Shown here: positions 1-8,196 of the stretch, in pieces
How the letters are laid out: every line of letters begins with the position of its first letter
Position numbering within the stretch: the stretch's first letter is position 1
Origin: Sphaerospermopsis torques-reginae ITEP-024
GTDB lineage: Bacteria > Cyanobacteriota > Cyanobacteriia > Cyanobacteriales > Nostocaceae
Assembly (NCBI RefSeq): GCF_019598945.1
Contig: NZ_CP080598.1
Location: 1,178,001-1,242,000 of the forward strand
Direction: 5' to 3'
Length of the DNA stretch: 64,000 nucleotides
Program-made: the position numbers and the translations under genes
Notes under the pieces: generated by a model
What the model was told of the DNA's origin: nothing
Databases searched by the model: none
The model's input: only the letters and a program-made list of their open reading frames with translations

Positions 1-230
1 TACAAGCGTGGGATGGAAATTTAGGACATTTAGAAAGATTAATTGCAACAATGTCTGAAGTTACAGCTTGGGATCAATTACGCAGTAGTGGTAGACAAGG
101 TTCAGCTATTGCTGATGAATTAATTGAATTTGCCCAAACTATATCATGGCATAATTCTATTATAGAATATGCCCAAAATTATGCTCAACAAGTAGAAAAA
201 GATTTTCAGGAATTTAGTCAATCAATATGA
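1..230 (+). CDS. C-terminal end of a DUF2252-family protein (partial)
   Basis: An open frame runs in from the left edge (first full codon at base 3) and stops at 228-230, giving about 75 residues. The segment HLERLIATMSEVTAWDQLRS followed by GRQGSAIADELIEFAQ and a final YAQQVEKDFQEF resembles the tail of DUF2252 proteins (usually 400 or more residues), which end with an Ala-rich helix and a YAxQxExD motif. The biochemical role of that family is not known to me. Its stop overlaps the next start codon as ATGA, so the two genes are probably co-transcribed and translationally coupled. The N-terminus lies outside the window. Confidence 0.65.
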   Translation, partial: QAWDGNLGHLERLIATMSEVTAWDQLRSSGRQGSAIADELIEFAQTISWHNSIIEYAQNYAQQVEKDFQEFSQSI

Positions 231-472
231 ACAAAACCCCACGTATTTCCATACCTCCAGAAGTGAGAAAGTATGTTTATCAAAGGGATAAATATCAATG
301 TCAAAGCTGCGGTAAAACTACCTTAGAAACTAACCTCAGCATTGATCATATCATCCCTTTATCCCGTGGGGGAAAAAACGATATTAGTAACCTGCAAACT
401 CTTTGTTTAACTTGCAATCAAAGTAAAACAAATAAAATTGATCATCGGTTTCACCGACATTTCGATCTTTAA
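227..472 (+). CDS. Small HNH endonuclease-family protein
   Basis: An 81-residue protein with a complete HNH core: a first zinc knuckle CQSCG (residues 25-29), the His pair in the beta hairpin DHIIPLSRGG (residues 40-49), Asn in NLQTLC and a second knuckle CLTCN (about 60-64). HNH proteins are metal-dependent DNA nucleases found in restriction, homing and phage packaging systems. A free-standing copy of this size in cyanobacteria is usually annotated only as HNH endonuclease, with no assigned biological role. The start overlaps the upstream DUF2252 stop (ATGA). A strong bidirectional hairpin follows 8 bases after the stop. Confidence 0.85.
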   Translation: MNKTPRISIPPEVRKYVYQRDKYQCQSCGKTTLETNLSIDHIIPLSRGGKNDISNLQTLCLTCNQSKTNKIDHRFHRHFDL

Positions 473-514
473 AAAACCAGATACCCGACTTATTCAATAA
501 GTCGGGTATCTTAA
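471..514. terminator. Bidirectional rho-independent terminator
   Basis: A perfect 13-bp stem (480-492 with 498-510, loop ttcaa) sits between the convergent HNH and amylase genes. On the minus strand it is followed by six T's (bases 471-476 are A on the plus strand), which gives a canonical terminator for the amylase gene. On the plus strand the tail is only ttaaaa, so termination there would be weaker. Confidence 0.8.
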
Positions 515-530
515 AACATAACATCTCAAT

Positions 531-1976
531 TCAACTAAAAATACACCCACTACGCCCAGTAACACTCAAGCTAACATTCTCATTATTCCATTTTACTTCC
601 CCATTTCCAAACAATAAATTTTGTGGTTTACTTTGTAAATTCCCCCCATCAAAACTAACTGTAACCGACTCCTCACCCACATTTACCGCAATCATTAACT
701 CCTCATTTTCCCAACTTCTTATAAACACATACAGCGTACTTTCCGCATAAATAACTTGATAACTTCCCACCCTCAAAGCTGGATATTGATGACGTAAATA
801 AATTAATTGTTTGTGAGTTTCCAGTATTTGCAAATTCCAACTTTCCTGTAAAGGAAAACCGCGACGACTATCAGGATCTATTCCACCAGGTAAACCCACT
901 TCATCACCATAATATATACTAGGCGCTCCCGGAAAAGTCAATAATAACAAAGTTGCTAATTCCACAGATGCAACATCACCACTAGCAATAGTTATTAATC
1001 TCGCTGTATCATGACTTGCTAATAAATTCAGTTGTGTAAGTTGAATTTCCCAAGGATAAAGTTTTAATAAATCCTCAATTTTTTCTGCATATTCAGCAGC
1101 AAATAAAGGTGGAGATGTTTCATAATCTCGCCCTTTTACCATTTCTAAATCTACACGATTTCCCGCAGTAAAAGCAATAGTTGGACCCGTAAATAAATAA
1201 TTCATTACCCCATCAAATTGTGTTCCATCCAACCACTGACGCGAATCTGTCCACACTTCCCCCACAATATAAGCATCAGGATTTATTGCTTTTACTCTAC
1301 TTCTAAATTCTTGCCAAAAACCAGGAGTTTTAATTTCAAAAGGTACATCTAAACGCCAACCATCAATACCGAATTTAATCCAATATTCGGCAATTTCCAT
1401 AATATATTCCCGCACTTCTGGGTTATCATGATTAAACACCGGTAAAGAACGAATACCCGCCCAACTTTCATAATTTGCAGGTGCATCACCCGTGTAAGGT
1501 GCAAGTGGCCAACCTTGAATTTTAAACCAATCTACCCAAGGTGAATGAGGTCCATTTTCTAATATGTCGTGAAAGAAGAAAATCCCCCGACTTGCATGAT
1601 TAAAAACCCCATCTAGAACTATTTTAATATTACGTTGATGTGCCGCATCTAGTAATTCTTTAAAAGCTGCATTTCCTCCCAATAAAGGATCAACTTGATA
1701 ATAATCATGGGTATGATAACGGTGATTACTTGCAGATTGAAAAATGGGAGTAAAGTAAATAGCATTAATGCCTAAACTTTGGATATAATCTAATTGTTCT
1801 AAAATCCCCCATAAATCCCCGCCTTTATAACCTTGAAGTGTGGGAAAAGCATCCCAATCTTCCCATTTCGGATCATTTAATAAACGTTTCCGGGGTTGTG
1901 TACTTTTAGCGAATCTATCGGGGAAGATTTGGTAGAAAACCGCGTGTTTAACCCAATCTGGTGTGTGAATCTGCAT
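531..1976 (-). CDS. GH13 alpha-amylase family glycosidase (neopullulanase/cyclomaltodextrinase-like)
   Basis: A cytoplasmic glucan hydrolase acting on alpha-1,4 (possibly 1,6) linkages. All four GH13 signature regions are visible, numbering from the chosen ATG at 1976: region I DGVFNH (122-127), region II GWRLDV with nucleophile D210, region III GEVW with acid/base E240, and region IV SHD with transition-state stabiliser D323. At 481 residues it fits a compact (beta/alpha)8 barrel plus C-terminal beta domain. The frame stays open 27 codons upstream to 2057, but that extension is atypical and conserved sequence begins at MQIHTPDWVKHAVFYQIFPD, so the internal Met was preferred. No signal peptide is seen. 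glgC and a debranching enzyme nearby suggest a role in glycogen turnover. Confidence 0.88.
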   Translation of the reverse strand: MQIHTPDWVKHAVFYQIFPDRFAKSTQPRKRLLNDPKWEDWDAFPTLQGYKGGDLWGILEQLDYIQSLGINAIYFTPIFQSASNHRYHTHDYYQVDPLLGGNAAFKELLDAAHQRNIKIVLDGVFNHASRGIFFFHDILENGPHSPWVDWFKIQGWPLAPYTGDAPANYESWAGIRSLPVFNHDNPEVREYIMEIAEYWIKFGIDGWRLDVPFEIKTPGFWQEFRSRVKAINPDAYIVGEVWTDSRQWLDGTQFDGVMNYLFTGPTIAFTAGNRVDLEMVKGRDYETSPPLFAAEYAEKIEDLLKLYPWEIQLTQLNLLASHDTARLITIASGDVASVELATLLLLTFPGAPSIYYGDEVGLPGGIDPDSRRGFPLQESWNLQILETHKQLIYLRHQYPALRVGSYQVIYAESTLYVFIRSWENEELMIAVNVGEESVTVSFDGGNLQSKPQNLLFGNGEVKWNNENVSLSVTGRSGCIFS

Positions 1977-2116
1977 AAATTTAGTTTTTTGGGAAGTTGG
2001 TATACCAGTATGACAAATTAATGAAATTTTAGCCAAGTGTGTATTTTTTGAGCGCATACAAAAAAGAGTAAGCGCGGAGGTCTGTTGAGATTTTTGAATT
2101 ATCTACATATTTGCCG

Positions 2117-2144
2117 TACTTTGATAGTGTAAATGAGGTACAAT
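2117..2144 (+). promoter_or_regulatory. Putative C-box and -10 of the restriction control gene
   Basis: TACTTTGATAGT at 2117-2128 has ACT...AGT arms like the operators of restriction-modification control (C) proteins, and TACAAT at 2139-2144 is a good -10 hexamer. A related TACTTTAAAGTA core lies in the palindrome upstream of the methyltransferase. The assignment is by analogy with C.PvuII/C.BamHI-type autoregulation. Confidence 0.35.
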
Positions 2145-2178
2145 GTTTACTCAGTTAAAGCACATATTTGTTGCTAAC

Positions 2179-2415
2179 ATGAATGCCAGAATGAAGGCTT
2201 TTGGCTTACGGGTTCGTTATTTCAGAAAACTTTTAAAGCTTTCTCAAGATGAATTAGCTGCAAAAGCGGACTTGCATCGTACATACATTGGTGCTGTAGA
2301 AAGGGGCGAAAGAAATATTAGTTTGATTAATATTTTTCGTTTAGCAGACGCACTTGAAGTCACAGCAAAAGATTTATTTGATCATGAAATAGAAAATGGA
2401 GAAAACACAAAATGA
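2179..2415 (+). CDS. XRE-type HTH protein, probable restriction-modification controller (C protein)
   Basis: A 78-residue XRE/Cro-type helix-turn-helix protein. The motif LSQDELAAKADLHRTYIGAV is a classic HTH with the recognition helix in HRTYIGAVERG. C proteins of type II systems have this size and fold; they activate their own and the nuclease gene and so delay cutting until methylation is established. The frame could also start at ATG 2143 (12 residues longer), but a -10-like TACAAT overlaps that codon and the XRE domain begins at MNARMKAFG, so 2179 is preferred. The stop overlaps the nuclease start (ATGA), so the two are translationally coupled. The convergent methyltransferase gene supports the call. 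Confidence 0.75.
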   Translation: MNARMKAFGLRVRYFRKLLKLSQDELAAKADLHRTYIGAVERGERNISLINIFRLADALEVTAKDLFDHEIENGENTK

Positions 2416-3110
2416 TTAATGAAAATGAGTTACTGAATATAGCTTTAACAAATATTAGAAAAGTTTTAGAATTTAATCCTTATAAGAGCTATATAGGTGT
2501 AAAAAATCGAGAAGAATTTCAGCAAATCATAGCTAATGATCCTGCTTTTGGATGTCTAGGTTTAGATGATGAAAGATACGTCATTGCTAGAGTTGGAGGA
2601 AATCTTGTTACCTCTTTACATAGAAAAATTGGTGATATGTATCAGGCTTTATTTGCCTATTTATTAAAAGAAAGTTTTGGCTTAACAGAAAATGAGCTAC
2701 ACTTTAGTGTCACAGTTAAAATTGGTGAGCGTGATCAGATACGCTCCACTGATGGATTAATCAGAAAGGATAAATTTAATCAAAATATTCCTACGGAGTG
2801 GATGCAATTTGCCGGAATAGGATTTGAGGTACGATCTTGCTATCAAATTGGTGATTCTAAAAGAATCCAGGCTGATTATGATATTTCCTTAGCTTTAAAA
2901 GCTAACAATATTTTACCTGTAATGCTCGTTTTTTGCAACACATCTTTAAAAAGTCCTTTAAGCAGACTATCAAAGAGTTGGGAAGTTTATGAAGGAATCA
3001 ACAGTTTTAATTTAGTTCGCTCTATTACTGGTTTTAACCTTTATGATTTTCTTCAGAAAAATTCAGAACCTTTAAAAAATGAGATAGATTATATCTTCTC
3101 TAATTTCTAA
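2412..3110 (+). CDS. Probable type II restriction endonuclease
   Basis: A 232-residue protein assigned mainly by position: it is coupled to the C-protein gene by ATGA and its 3' end overlaps the convergent methyltransferase by 11 bases. The stretch STDGLIRKDKFN...GFEVRS has the acidic residue and E-x-[RK] spacing that could be part of a PD-(D/E)xK nuclease core, but the motif is degenerate and I do not recognise the specificity. No membrane segments are seen. Alternatives are a generic uncharacterised R-M partner or a nuclease of another fold. Confidence 0.65.
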   Translation: MINENELLNIALTNIRKVLEFNPYKSYIGVKNREEFQQIIANDPAFGCLGLDDERYVIARVGGNLVTSLHRKIGDMYQALFAYLLKESFGLTENELHFSVTVKIGERDQIRSTDGLIRKDKFNQNIPTEWMQFAGIGFEVRSCYQIGDSKRIQADYDISLALKANNILPVMLVFCNTSLKSPLSRLSKSWEVYEGINSFNLVRSITGFNLYDFLQKNSEPLKNEIDYIFSNF

Positions 3111-4419
3111 TACATACTGCTGTTTCATATAAACGTTTTTTACCTCCTCGTTTTCTGAAAGAAATTATCTTATCAACTTCAAAACCCTCATGTTGAAAAA
3201 GTTTACCCAAAATCACCTCTGTAAATATTTCTACATCGGAAAGCCTAGAATTGCCAACTACATAGACACCTTGAAAATTCCTCGACACAGTTGGTTTTAA
3301 AGATTTCATATGTTTCCATATATCAATAAAATATTTAGTGGCATAGTTGCACATTAGAATATTTTGGTTTTTCAGTTCATCATAGTAACAAAAGTAGGGT
3401 TTAATTTCATCAGGAACTATAATTAAATCCTTCTGCAAAATAGAAGTCGCTCTGCCCCATGTTCCCCCTATTGCTTGCAAATCTATTTCCGTTGCTTCAC
3501 GAACATCTGCTAACAGTTCTAAAAAGTGTAACTGAGGTCTAGTTTGATGAACATAACTATAACGGTTGGGATAAGGAGGCGAAGTAATCACAAAATCTAT
3601 GGGACGATGAATGATATCTTGCAGGTTATTTGTAGAATTACCTAATACAATTGAGTTCAATTGAGAAAAAGAAATTTGCTCTTGATTAAGTTTCTGCAAA
3701 TCTTCACTTATATTCTTGAGGTTGTTACTAATTTCACCATAAACATCTATCTCTCTTTGATGGTTATCATCAAATGTAATTGTGGGATGATTTCTGTGAA
3801 TATTGGCGCAATCTAGACAAGCTTTATTTAAAGCCACCCAGATATATTCATACACAGAAGAATATTTTTCTTTATTCATCATCTCACGACAGATAATGAG
3901 ATTTTTTAAAACATCTATTTTCCACCATCGAAAAACATTATGAATAATGGGAACTCTAGTTTGGAAAATATTAATTACATCTTCTAAATAATAGTTGTGA
4001 TATTTTTTAATCACATCACACACTTCTTCAAGATAGGTATTTATAATTATAAAGTTGTCACTATTCCAGATTAGAGATTTATTTCCTACCTGTTGTAATA
4101 AAGGATTAATTTCAATTCCCAGAGCTTTTATTCCGTGCTTCTGACATTCTATAACTGTAGTACCTCTACCACTAAATGGATCAACTACAAAATCATCTTT
4201 AGTAATATTAAATAATTCAATAAAATAGCGTACCAAACTAGGCGAATAACTGGGAGTAAGACGATACCATCTATGGACTGACTCATTTTGTCCGCCTTTA
4301 AATGTGATATCACCTATATCAATTTCTTCATATTTAAAACCAGACTGTTGAATGTTTCCGTAGAAAGACTTAGTAACATTATTTACGCTATCTTTAAATA
4401 GTGATAGTTGTTGAAACAT
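3100..4419 (-). CDS. Type II DNA methyltransferase (TSPPY motif; N4-cytosine or N6-adenine)
   Basis: An AdoMet-dependent amino-methyltransferase. Numbering from ATG 4419 (439 residues): motif I, the AdoMet site, is DPFSGRGTT (80-88), and the catalytic motif IV is TSPPY (279-283) followed by PNRYSYVHQTRPQLHF. The order I then IV with a long insert between them is seen in some N4-cytosine enzymes of C-protein-controlled systems. TSPPY favours N4-cytosine but does not prove it. A TTG start three codons upstream (4428) is possible but less likely. The gene is convergent with the nuclease and protects host DNA at the shared recognition site. A 20-bp perfect palindrome 16 bases upstream of the ATG is a candidate operator. 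Confidence 0.88.
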   Translation of the reverse strand: MFQQLSLFKDSVNNVTKSFYGNIQQSGFKYEEIDIGDITFKGGQNESVHRWYRLTPSYSPSLVRYFIELFNITKDDFVVDPFSGRGTTVIECQKHGIKALGIEINPLLQQVGNKSLIWNSDNFIIINTYLEEVCDVIKKYHNYYLEDVINIFQTRVPIIHNVFRWWKIDVLKNLIICREMMNKEKYSSVYEYIWVALNKACLDCANIHRNHPTITFDDNHQREIDVYGEISNNLKNISEDLQKLNQEQISFSQLNSIVLGNSTNNLQDIIHRPIDFVITSPPYPNRYSYVHQTRPQLHFLELLADVREATEIDLQAIGGTWGRATSILQKDLIIVPDEIKPYFCYYDELKNQNILMCNYATKYFIDIWKHMKSLKPTVSRNFQGVYVVGNSRLSDVEIFTEVILGKLFQHEGFEVDKIISFRKRGGKKRLYETAVCIRN

Positions 4420-4435
4420 AGATGCCAAAAAATTA

Positions 4436-4455
4436 ATGCTACTTTAAAGTAGCAT
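4436..4455. promoter_or_regulatory. 20-bp perfect palindrome upstream of the methyltransferase gene
   Basis: ATGCTACTTTAAAGTAGCAT is perfectly self-complementary and lies 17-36 bases upstream of the methyltransferase ATG at 4419. Its TACTTT...AGTA core resembles the sequence before the C gene at 2117-2128. It is a likely binding site for the C protein or for methyltransferase autoregulation. There is no T-run, so it is not a terminator. Confidence 0.5.
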
Positions 4456-4688
4456 ATAATAGTTATGTTGGCAACACTGCGTGAACTATAAATCATCAAA
4501 TCATAGTTATGTGACGATTAGCCCCACCCTTCCCCAACCTCCATCATTATTAATACATTAGTTCTACTTTTTCCGCCTAACCCCAATCTCAAAAATTCTT
4601 CCTCAAGATTCTTTGATCCCCCCTTATCAGCAGCTACCGATAGTCCTAAACTGTAGGTGAGAGTTGAAAGGCAGTCTGGAGAAATTTT

Positions 4689-5978
4689 GTGAAAAAAGTT
4701 TTAGCAATCATTCTTGGTGGAGGTGCGGGTACACGACTGTATCCCTTAACCAAACTCCGCGCAAAACCCGCAGTACCCGTAGCTGGCAAATATCGCTTAA
4801 TAGATATCCCAGTTAGCAACTGCATAAATTCAGAAATCTATAAAATCTACGTTCTCACACAATTTAACTCAGCCTCTTTAAATCGCCATATTACCCGCGC
4901 TTACAACTTCGGTGGCTTCAGTGATGGGTTTGTAGAAGTGTTAGCAGCACAACAAACTCCAGAAAACCCCAACTGGTTCCAAGGTACAGCCGATGCTGTA
5001 CGTCAGTATCTCTGGATGTTGCAGGAATGGGATGTAGACGAATTTCTGATCCTTTCTGGTGATCACCTCTACCGTATGGATTACCGTCAGTTTATCCAGC
5101 GTCATAGAGACACAAATGCTGATATTACCCTTTCTGTTATCCCTATTGATGATCGCCGTGCTTCCGATTTTGGTTTAATGAAAATCGACAACTCCGGTAG
5201 GGTGATTGACTTTAGCGAAAAACCCAAGGGTGATGCTTTAGCCAAAATGCGCGTTGATACTACCATCCTGGGGTTAACCAAAGAACAAGCCGAATTACAA
5301 CCATATATCGCCTCAATGGGCATATATGTCTTCAAAAAAGACGTTTTAATCAAACTGTTGAAAGAATCTTTAGCACGGACTGATTTCGGTAAAGAAATTA
5401 TTCCTGATGCCGCTAAAGATCATAATGTTCAGGCATACTTATTTGATGATTACTGGGAAGACATCGGAACAATAGAAGCTTTTTATAATGCGAATTTGGC
5501 ATTGACTAAGCAGCCTCTTCCACCCTTTAGCTTCTACGATGAAGCAGCACCAATTTACACCCGCGCTCGTTACTTACCACCTTCTAAATTATTGAATTGC
5601 AATATTACAGAATCAATGATTGGTGAAGGTTGTATTTTGAAAAACTGCCGAATTCAACATTCAGTTTTGGGAGTGCGATCGCGGATTGAATCAGGTTCTA
5701 TAATTGAAGAAACCCTGATTATGGGTTCAGACTATTACCAACCATCGGTAGAACGTCAATGTAGTATAGAACAAGGTGATATTCCCGTTGGTATTGGTAC
5801 AGATACCATCATTCGCCGAGCCATCATTGATAAAAATGCCCGCATTGGTCATGATGTGAAAATTATCAACAAGGATAACGTCCAAGAAGCTGAAAGGGAA
5901 AAACAAGGATTTTATATCCGTAGTGGGATTGTAGTTGTTCTCAAAAATGCCGTGATTCCTGATGGAACAGTTATTTAG
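4689..5978 (+). CDS. glgC: Glucose-1-phosphate adenylyltransferase (ADP-glucose pyrophosphorylase)
   Basis: Makes ADP-glucose from ATP and glucose-1-phosphate, the committed step of glycogen synthesis. The 429-residue length is standard for cyanobacteria. The N-terminal nucleotide-binding loop [20 protein letters not shown] and the conserved [12 protein letters not shown] are present, as is [19 protein letters not shown] of the sugar-phosphate site. The C-terminal left-handed beta-helix carries hexapeptide-like repeats and ends with [19 protein letters not shown]. Cyanobacterial enzymes are activated by 3-phosphoglycerate and inhibited by phosphate. The start is GTG with a ggag element about 8 bases upstream. 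Confidence 0.97.
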   Translation: MKKVLAIILGGGAGTRLYPLTKLRAKPAVPVAGKYRLIDIPVSNCINSEIYKIYVLTQFNSASLNRHITRAYNFGGFSDGFVEVLAAQQTPENPNWFQGTADAVRQYLWMLQEWDVDEFLILSGDHLYRMDYRQFIQRHRDTNADITLSVIPIDDRRASDFGLMKIDNSGRVIDFSEKPKGDALAKMRVDTTILGLTKEQAELQPYIASMGIYVFKKDVLIKLLKESLARTDFGKEIIPDAAKDHNVQAYLFDDYWEDIGTIEAFYNANLALTKQPLPPFSFYDEAAPIYTRARYLPPSKLLNCNITESMIGEGCILKNCRIQHSVLGVRSRIESGSIIEETLIMGSDYYQPSVERQCSIEQGDIPVGIGTDTIIRRAIIDKNARIGHDVKIINKDNVQEAEREKQGFYIRSGIVVVLKNAVIPDGTVI

Positions 5979-5999
5979 TCAATGGTAATTGGGCAAGAA

Positions 6000-6109
6000 G
6001 GGAACAGGGAACAGGGAACAGGGAACAGAAGGCAAGAGGCAAAAGGAAAATAATCTATTCTCTATTCTCTATTCTCTTTACTGTCACCTGTCACCTGTCA
6101 CCTATTCCC
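6000..6109. repeat. STRR block between glgC and the P-loop kinase gene
   Basis: Three heptamer tandem repeats follow one another: ggaacag (about four units), ctattct (three units) and gtcacct (three units). They fill most of this intergenic stretch, the last ending right at the next gene's start. Such STRRs are typical of filamentous cyanobacteria. Confidence 0.9.
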
Positions 6110-6110
6110 A

Positions 6111-6602
6111 ATGACTAAACTACTTTTACTAATTGGTCTTCCTGGTAGCGGTAAATCAACATTGGCTGCACAATTACTAACAGAATGCCCTCAGATGCAA
6201 CTCATTTCTACAGATGCTATCCGAGGGCGGCTTTTTGGTTCTCAAGCCACTCAAGGTCCTTGGTTTTTGATTTGGCAAGAAGTTGAAAGACAGTTTCAAC
6301 AAGCCACTATTGCCAATATACCCACCATTTTTGATGCTACTAACGCCCAAAGAAGAAATCGCCGGGAAGTTATAGAATTAGCCCGTCACACTGGTTTTAC
6401 TCACATTACTGGTATATGGGTAAGAACTCCCGTTTGGTTATGTTTAACACGCAATAAAAAACGCGATCGCCAAGTTCCAGAAGACGTTATTTTGCGAATG
6501 CACCGCCAACTTCGGGACGCTCCCCCCAGCTTAGATGAAGGACTAGATAAAATACTTTATAAGTCAGGTGGGGTGATTGGTGATACAATTTTTGATTTTT
6601 GA
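6111..6602 (+). CDS. Small P-loop kinase-like ATPase (zeta-toxin/polynucleotide-kinase-like fold)
   Basis: A 163-residue protein with a Walker A motif GLPGSGKST (residues 8-16), a STDAIR element after strand 2 (about 33-38), and DATNAQRRNRREVIELAR, the usual DxTN...R segment of the AAA_33/PNK-like kinase group. VRTPVWLCLTRNKKRDRQVPEDVI looks like the lid with basic residues. Members phosphorylate nucleic acid ends or small molecules; the substrate here cannot be inferred. There is no antitoxin-like partner next to it. An STRR block lies immediately upstream, so transcription may be separate from glgC. Confidence 0.8.
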   Translation: MTKLLLLIGLPGSGKSTLAAQLLTECPQMQLISTDAIRGRLFGSQATQGPWFLIWQEVERQFQQATIANIPTIFDATNAQRRNRREVIELARHTGFTHITGIWVRTPVWLCLTRNKKRDRQVPEDVILRMHRQLRDAPPSLDEGLDKILYKSGGVIGDTIFDF

Positions 6603-6664
6603 TTTTGGATTTTGGATTTTGGATTATTTTTGTCATCTCCAATCTAAAATCTAAAATCTAAAAT
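6601..6664. repeat. STRR block (attttgg and ctaaaat heptamers)
   Basis: gattttg/ggatttt units (four) are followed by ctaaaat units (three) which are roughly their reverse complement, so the block can fold back on itself. It lies between the P-loop kinase gene and dnaJ. Confidence 0.75.
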
Positions 6665-6861
6665 TTTCTCCTCCTGCCTCCTCAAGAGTACGGTAATTTC
6701 GCTGGAACTTTGAGCGACAACCACACTGGATTTTTGCTATTCTTTGCTAATTTAGGATTATCATCCTGTTTCCGGGCATTAGACCAGGCAAACAGTAAAT
6801 CTCAATATCTTAGAAAAAAACATAACCTAACTTTACCTAAATTTTTACAGGAGGCTGGTAG

Positions 6862-7851
6862 ATGGCTGCAACCGATTTTAAAGACTATTACTCAATTTTA
6901 GGAATTACTAAAACTGCCACTCCAGAAGAAATTAAACAAGCTTTTCGTAAACTCGCCCGTAAATACCACCCCGATGTTAACCCCGGTAATAAACAAGCAG
7001 AAGCCAAATTTAAAGAAGTTAACGAAGCTTACGAAGTTCTCTCTGATCCAGATAAACGCAAAAAATATGATCAATACGGTCAATATTGGAAGCAGGTAGG
7101 TGAAGGTGGTTTCCCTGGTGGTGCAGGGGTAGATATGAGCGGTTTTGACTTTGGTCAATACGGCAGTTTTAATGATTTCCTCAATGATTTATTTGGCGGT
7201 GCAGGACCACGCACCAACAGACAAAGTTATTCCTATCGTACCTCTACAGGTAAACCAGGTACAGGTTTTGGCGGTTTTAATGATTTTGGTTTTCAAGATA
7301 TGGGCGGTGGTGCTGCCCAAGATAGTGAATATACCATTAGTCTCAGTTTTGCGGAAGGATTCGCAGGAGTTCAAAAACGGTTTAGTCTAGGTAATGAAAC
7401 TATAGATGTTCGTATTCCCGCAGGTGCAAAAACCGGTACTCGGTTGCGGGTACGGGGTAAAGGTCAAGTTAACCCCATGACTCAACAACGGGGAGATTTA
7501 TATTTAAGAGTAGAACTGCAACCTCATTCTTTTTTCCAATTTGAAGGCGATAATCTCGTTTGTGAAGTACCCATAACCCCTGATGAAGCTGCTTTAGGTG
7601 CTTCTATTGATGTTCCTACTCCTGATGGTAGTGTGAATGTTAAGTTACCAGCAGGGGTGCGTTCTGGTCAGTCTCTGCGGTTACGTGGTAAAGGTTGGCC
7701 TCGGGCTAAGGGTGGACGCGGTGATCAATTTGTGAAAGTGGCGATCGCACCCCCCAAAGACCTTACCCCACAGGAGCGAGAATATTATGAAAAACTCCGC
7801 TCTATCCGTACCTACAACCCCCGTAGTCATTTGGCACAGGTGAAGTTGTAA
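6862..7851 (+). CDS. dnaJ: DnaJ-family co-chaperone without zinc finger (CbpA/DnaJ2 type)
   Basis: Stimulates the ATPase of DnaK (Hsp70) and delivers unfolded substrates. The J domain spans residues 5-70 with the essential HPD in KYHPDVNPGN. It is followed by a Gly/Phe-rich linker (about 75-145) and two C-terminal peptide-binding beta domains, including the repeated RVRGKGQ and RLRGKGWPRAKGGRGDQ motifs. The four CxxCxGxG zinc-finger repeats of canonical DnaJ are absent and the length (329) fits the type II/CbpA class. A strong Shine-Dalgarno sequence (aggagg, about 6850-6855) fixes the start. Confidence 0.93.
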   Translation: MAATDFKDYYSILGITKTATPEEIKQAFRKLARKYHPDVNPGNKQAEAKFKEVNEAYEVLSDPDKRKKYDQYGQYWKQVGEGGFPGGAGVDMSGFDFGQYGSFNDFLNDLFGGAGPRTNRQSYSYRTSTGKPGTGFGGFNDFGFQDMGGGAAQDSEYTISLSFAEGFAGVQKRFSLGNETIDVRIPAGAKTGTRLRVRGKGQVNPMTQQRGDLYLRVELQPHSFFQFEGDNLVCEVPITPDEAALGASIDVPTPDGSVNVKLPAGVRSGQSLRLRGKGWPRAKGGRGDQFVKVAIAPPKDLTPQEREYYEKLRSIRTYNPRSHLAQVKL

Positions 7852-8021
7852 CCCACCTTCCGCACCCTCAACTGTCACACAACGAAAATTGGTCATTTGG
7901 AGATTTAGAATTGGCGATCGCCTACCAATATTCATTATCTTTGGTACAAAATACAACATTTGGTGGTAATGAAATTACGAAAAAACAGATTGTGACACCG
8001 GGGGGCGCGGAAGGTAGGTTT
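7851..8021. mobile_element. MITE-like foldback element, copy 1
   Basis: The left end acccaccttccgcacc...tgtcacac (7851-7880) is matched by the right end tgtgacaccgg...gcggaaggtaggttt (7991-8021) in inverted orientation, giving imperfect terminal inverted repeats of about 30 bp. There is no coding capacity. The same ends, in opposite orientation, occur at 13899-14002. This copy is about 70 bp longer in its centre and contains a HIP1 site. It starts at the dnaJ stop codon. Confidence 0.7.
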
Positions 8022-8196
8022 AAAACCTGAGCTACTTCCGACCTGATTGACAAATTTTTGCTACATCTGTGACTTATTATTGAAGAATGTCGCAATAAAA
8101 GTTCATGATCAAAACACAATAATCCATGTGATTTTTCTTGCTTGGCAATAAAAAAAATGCTTTAATAACTATATAGACAATAAAAGTAAGTTCTTT
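8022..8196. other. Gene-free stretch upstream of the secreted-protein cluster
   Basis: With the foldback element, this completes a 345-bp gap between dnaJ and the beta-helix gene. It is AT-rich and presumably holds the promoter of the secreted cluster. I see no RNA gene, operator or clear promoter consensus that I would stand behind. Confidence 0.5.

Noticed and set aside
1977-2057. N-terminal extension of the GH13 amylase
   Set aside because: The extra 27 residues are not amylase-like and the conserved fold begins at the Met at 1976.
6710-6901. 63-codon open frame upstream of dnaJ
   Set aside because: It overlaps the dnaJ ribosome-binding site and start in another frame and has no motif.
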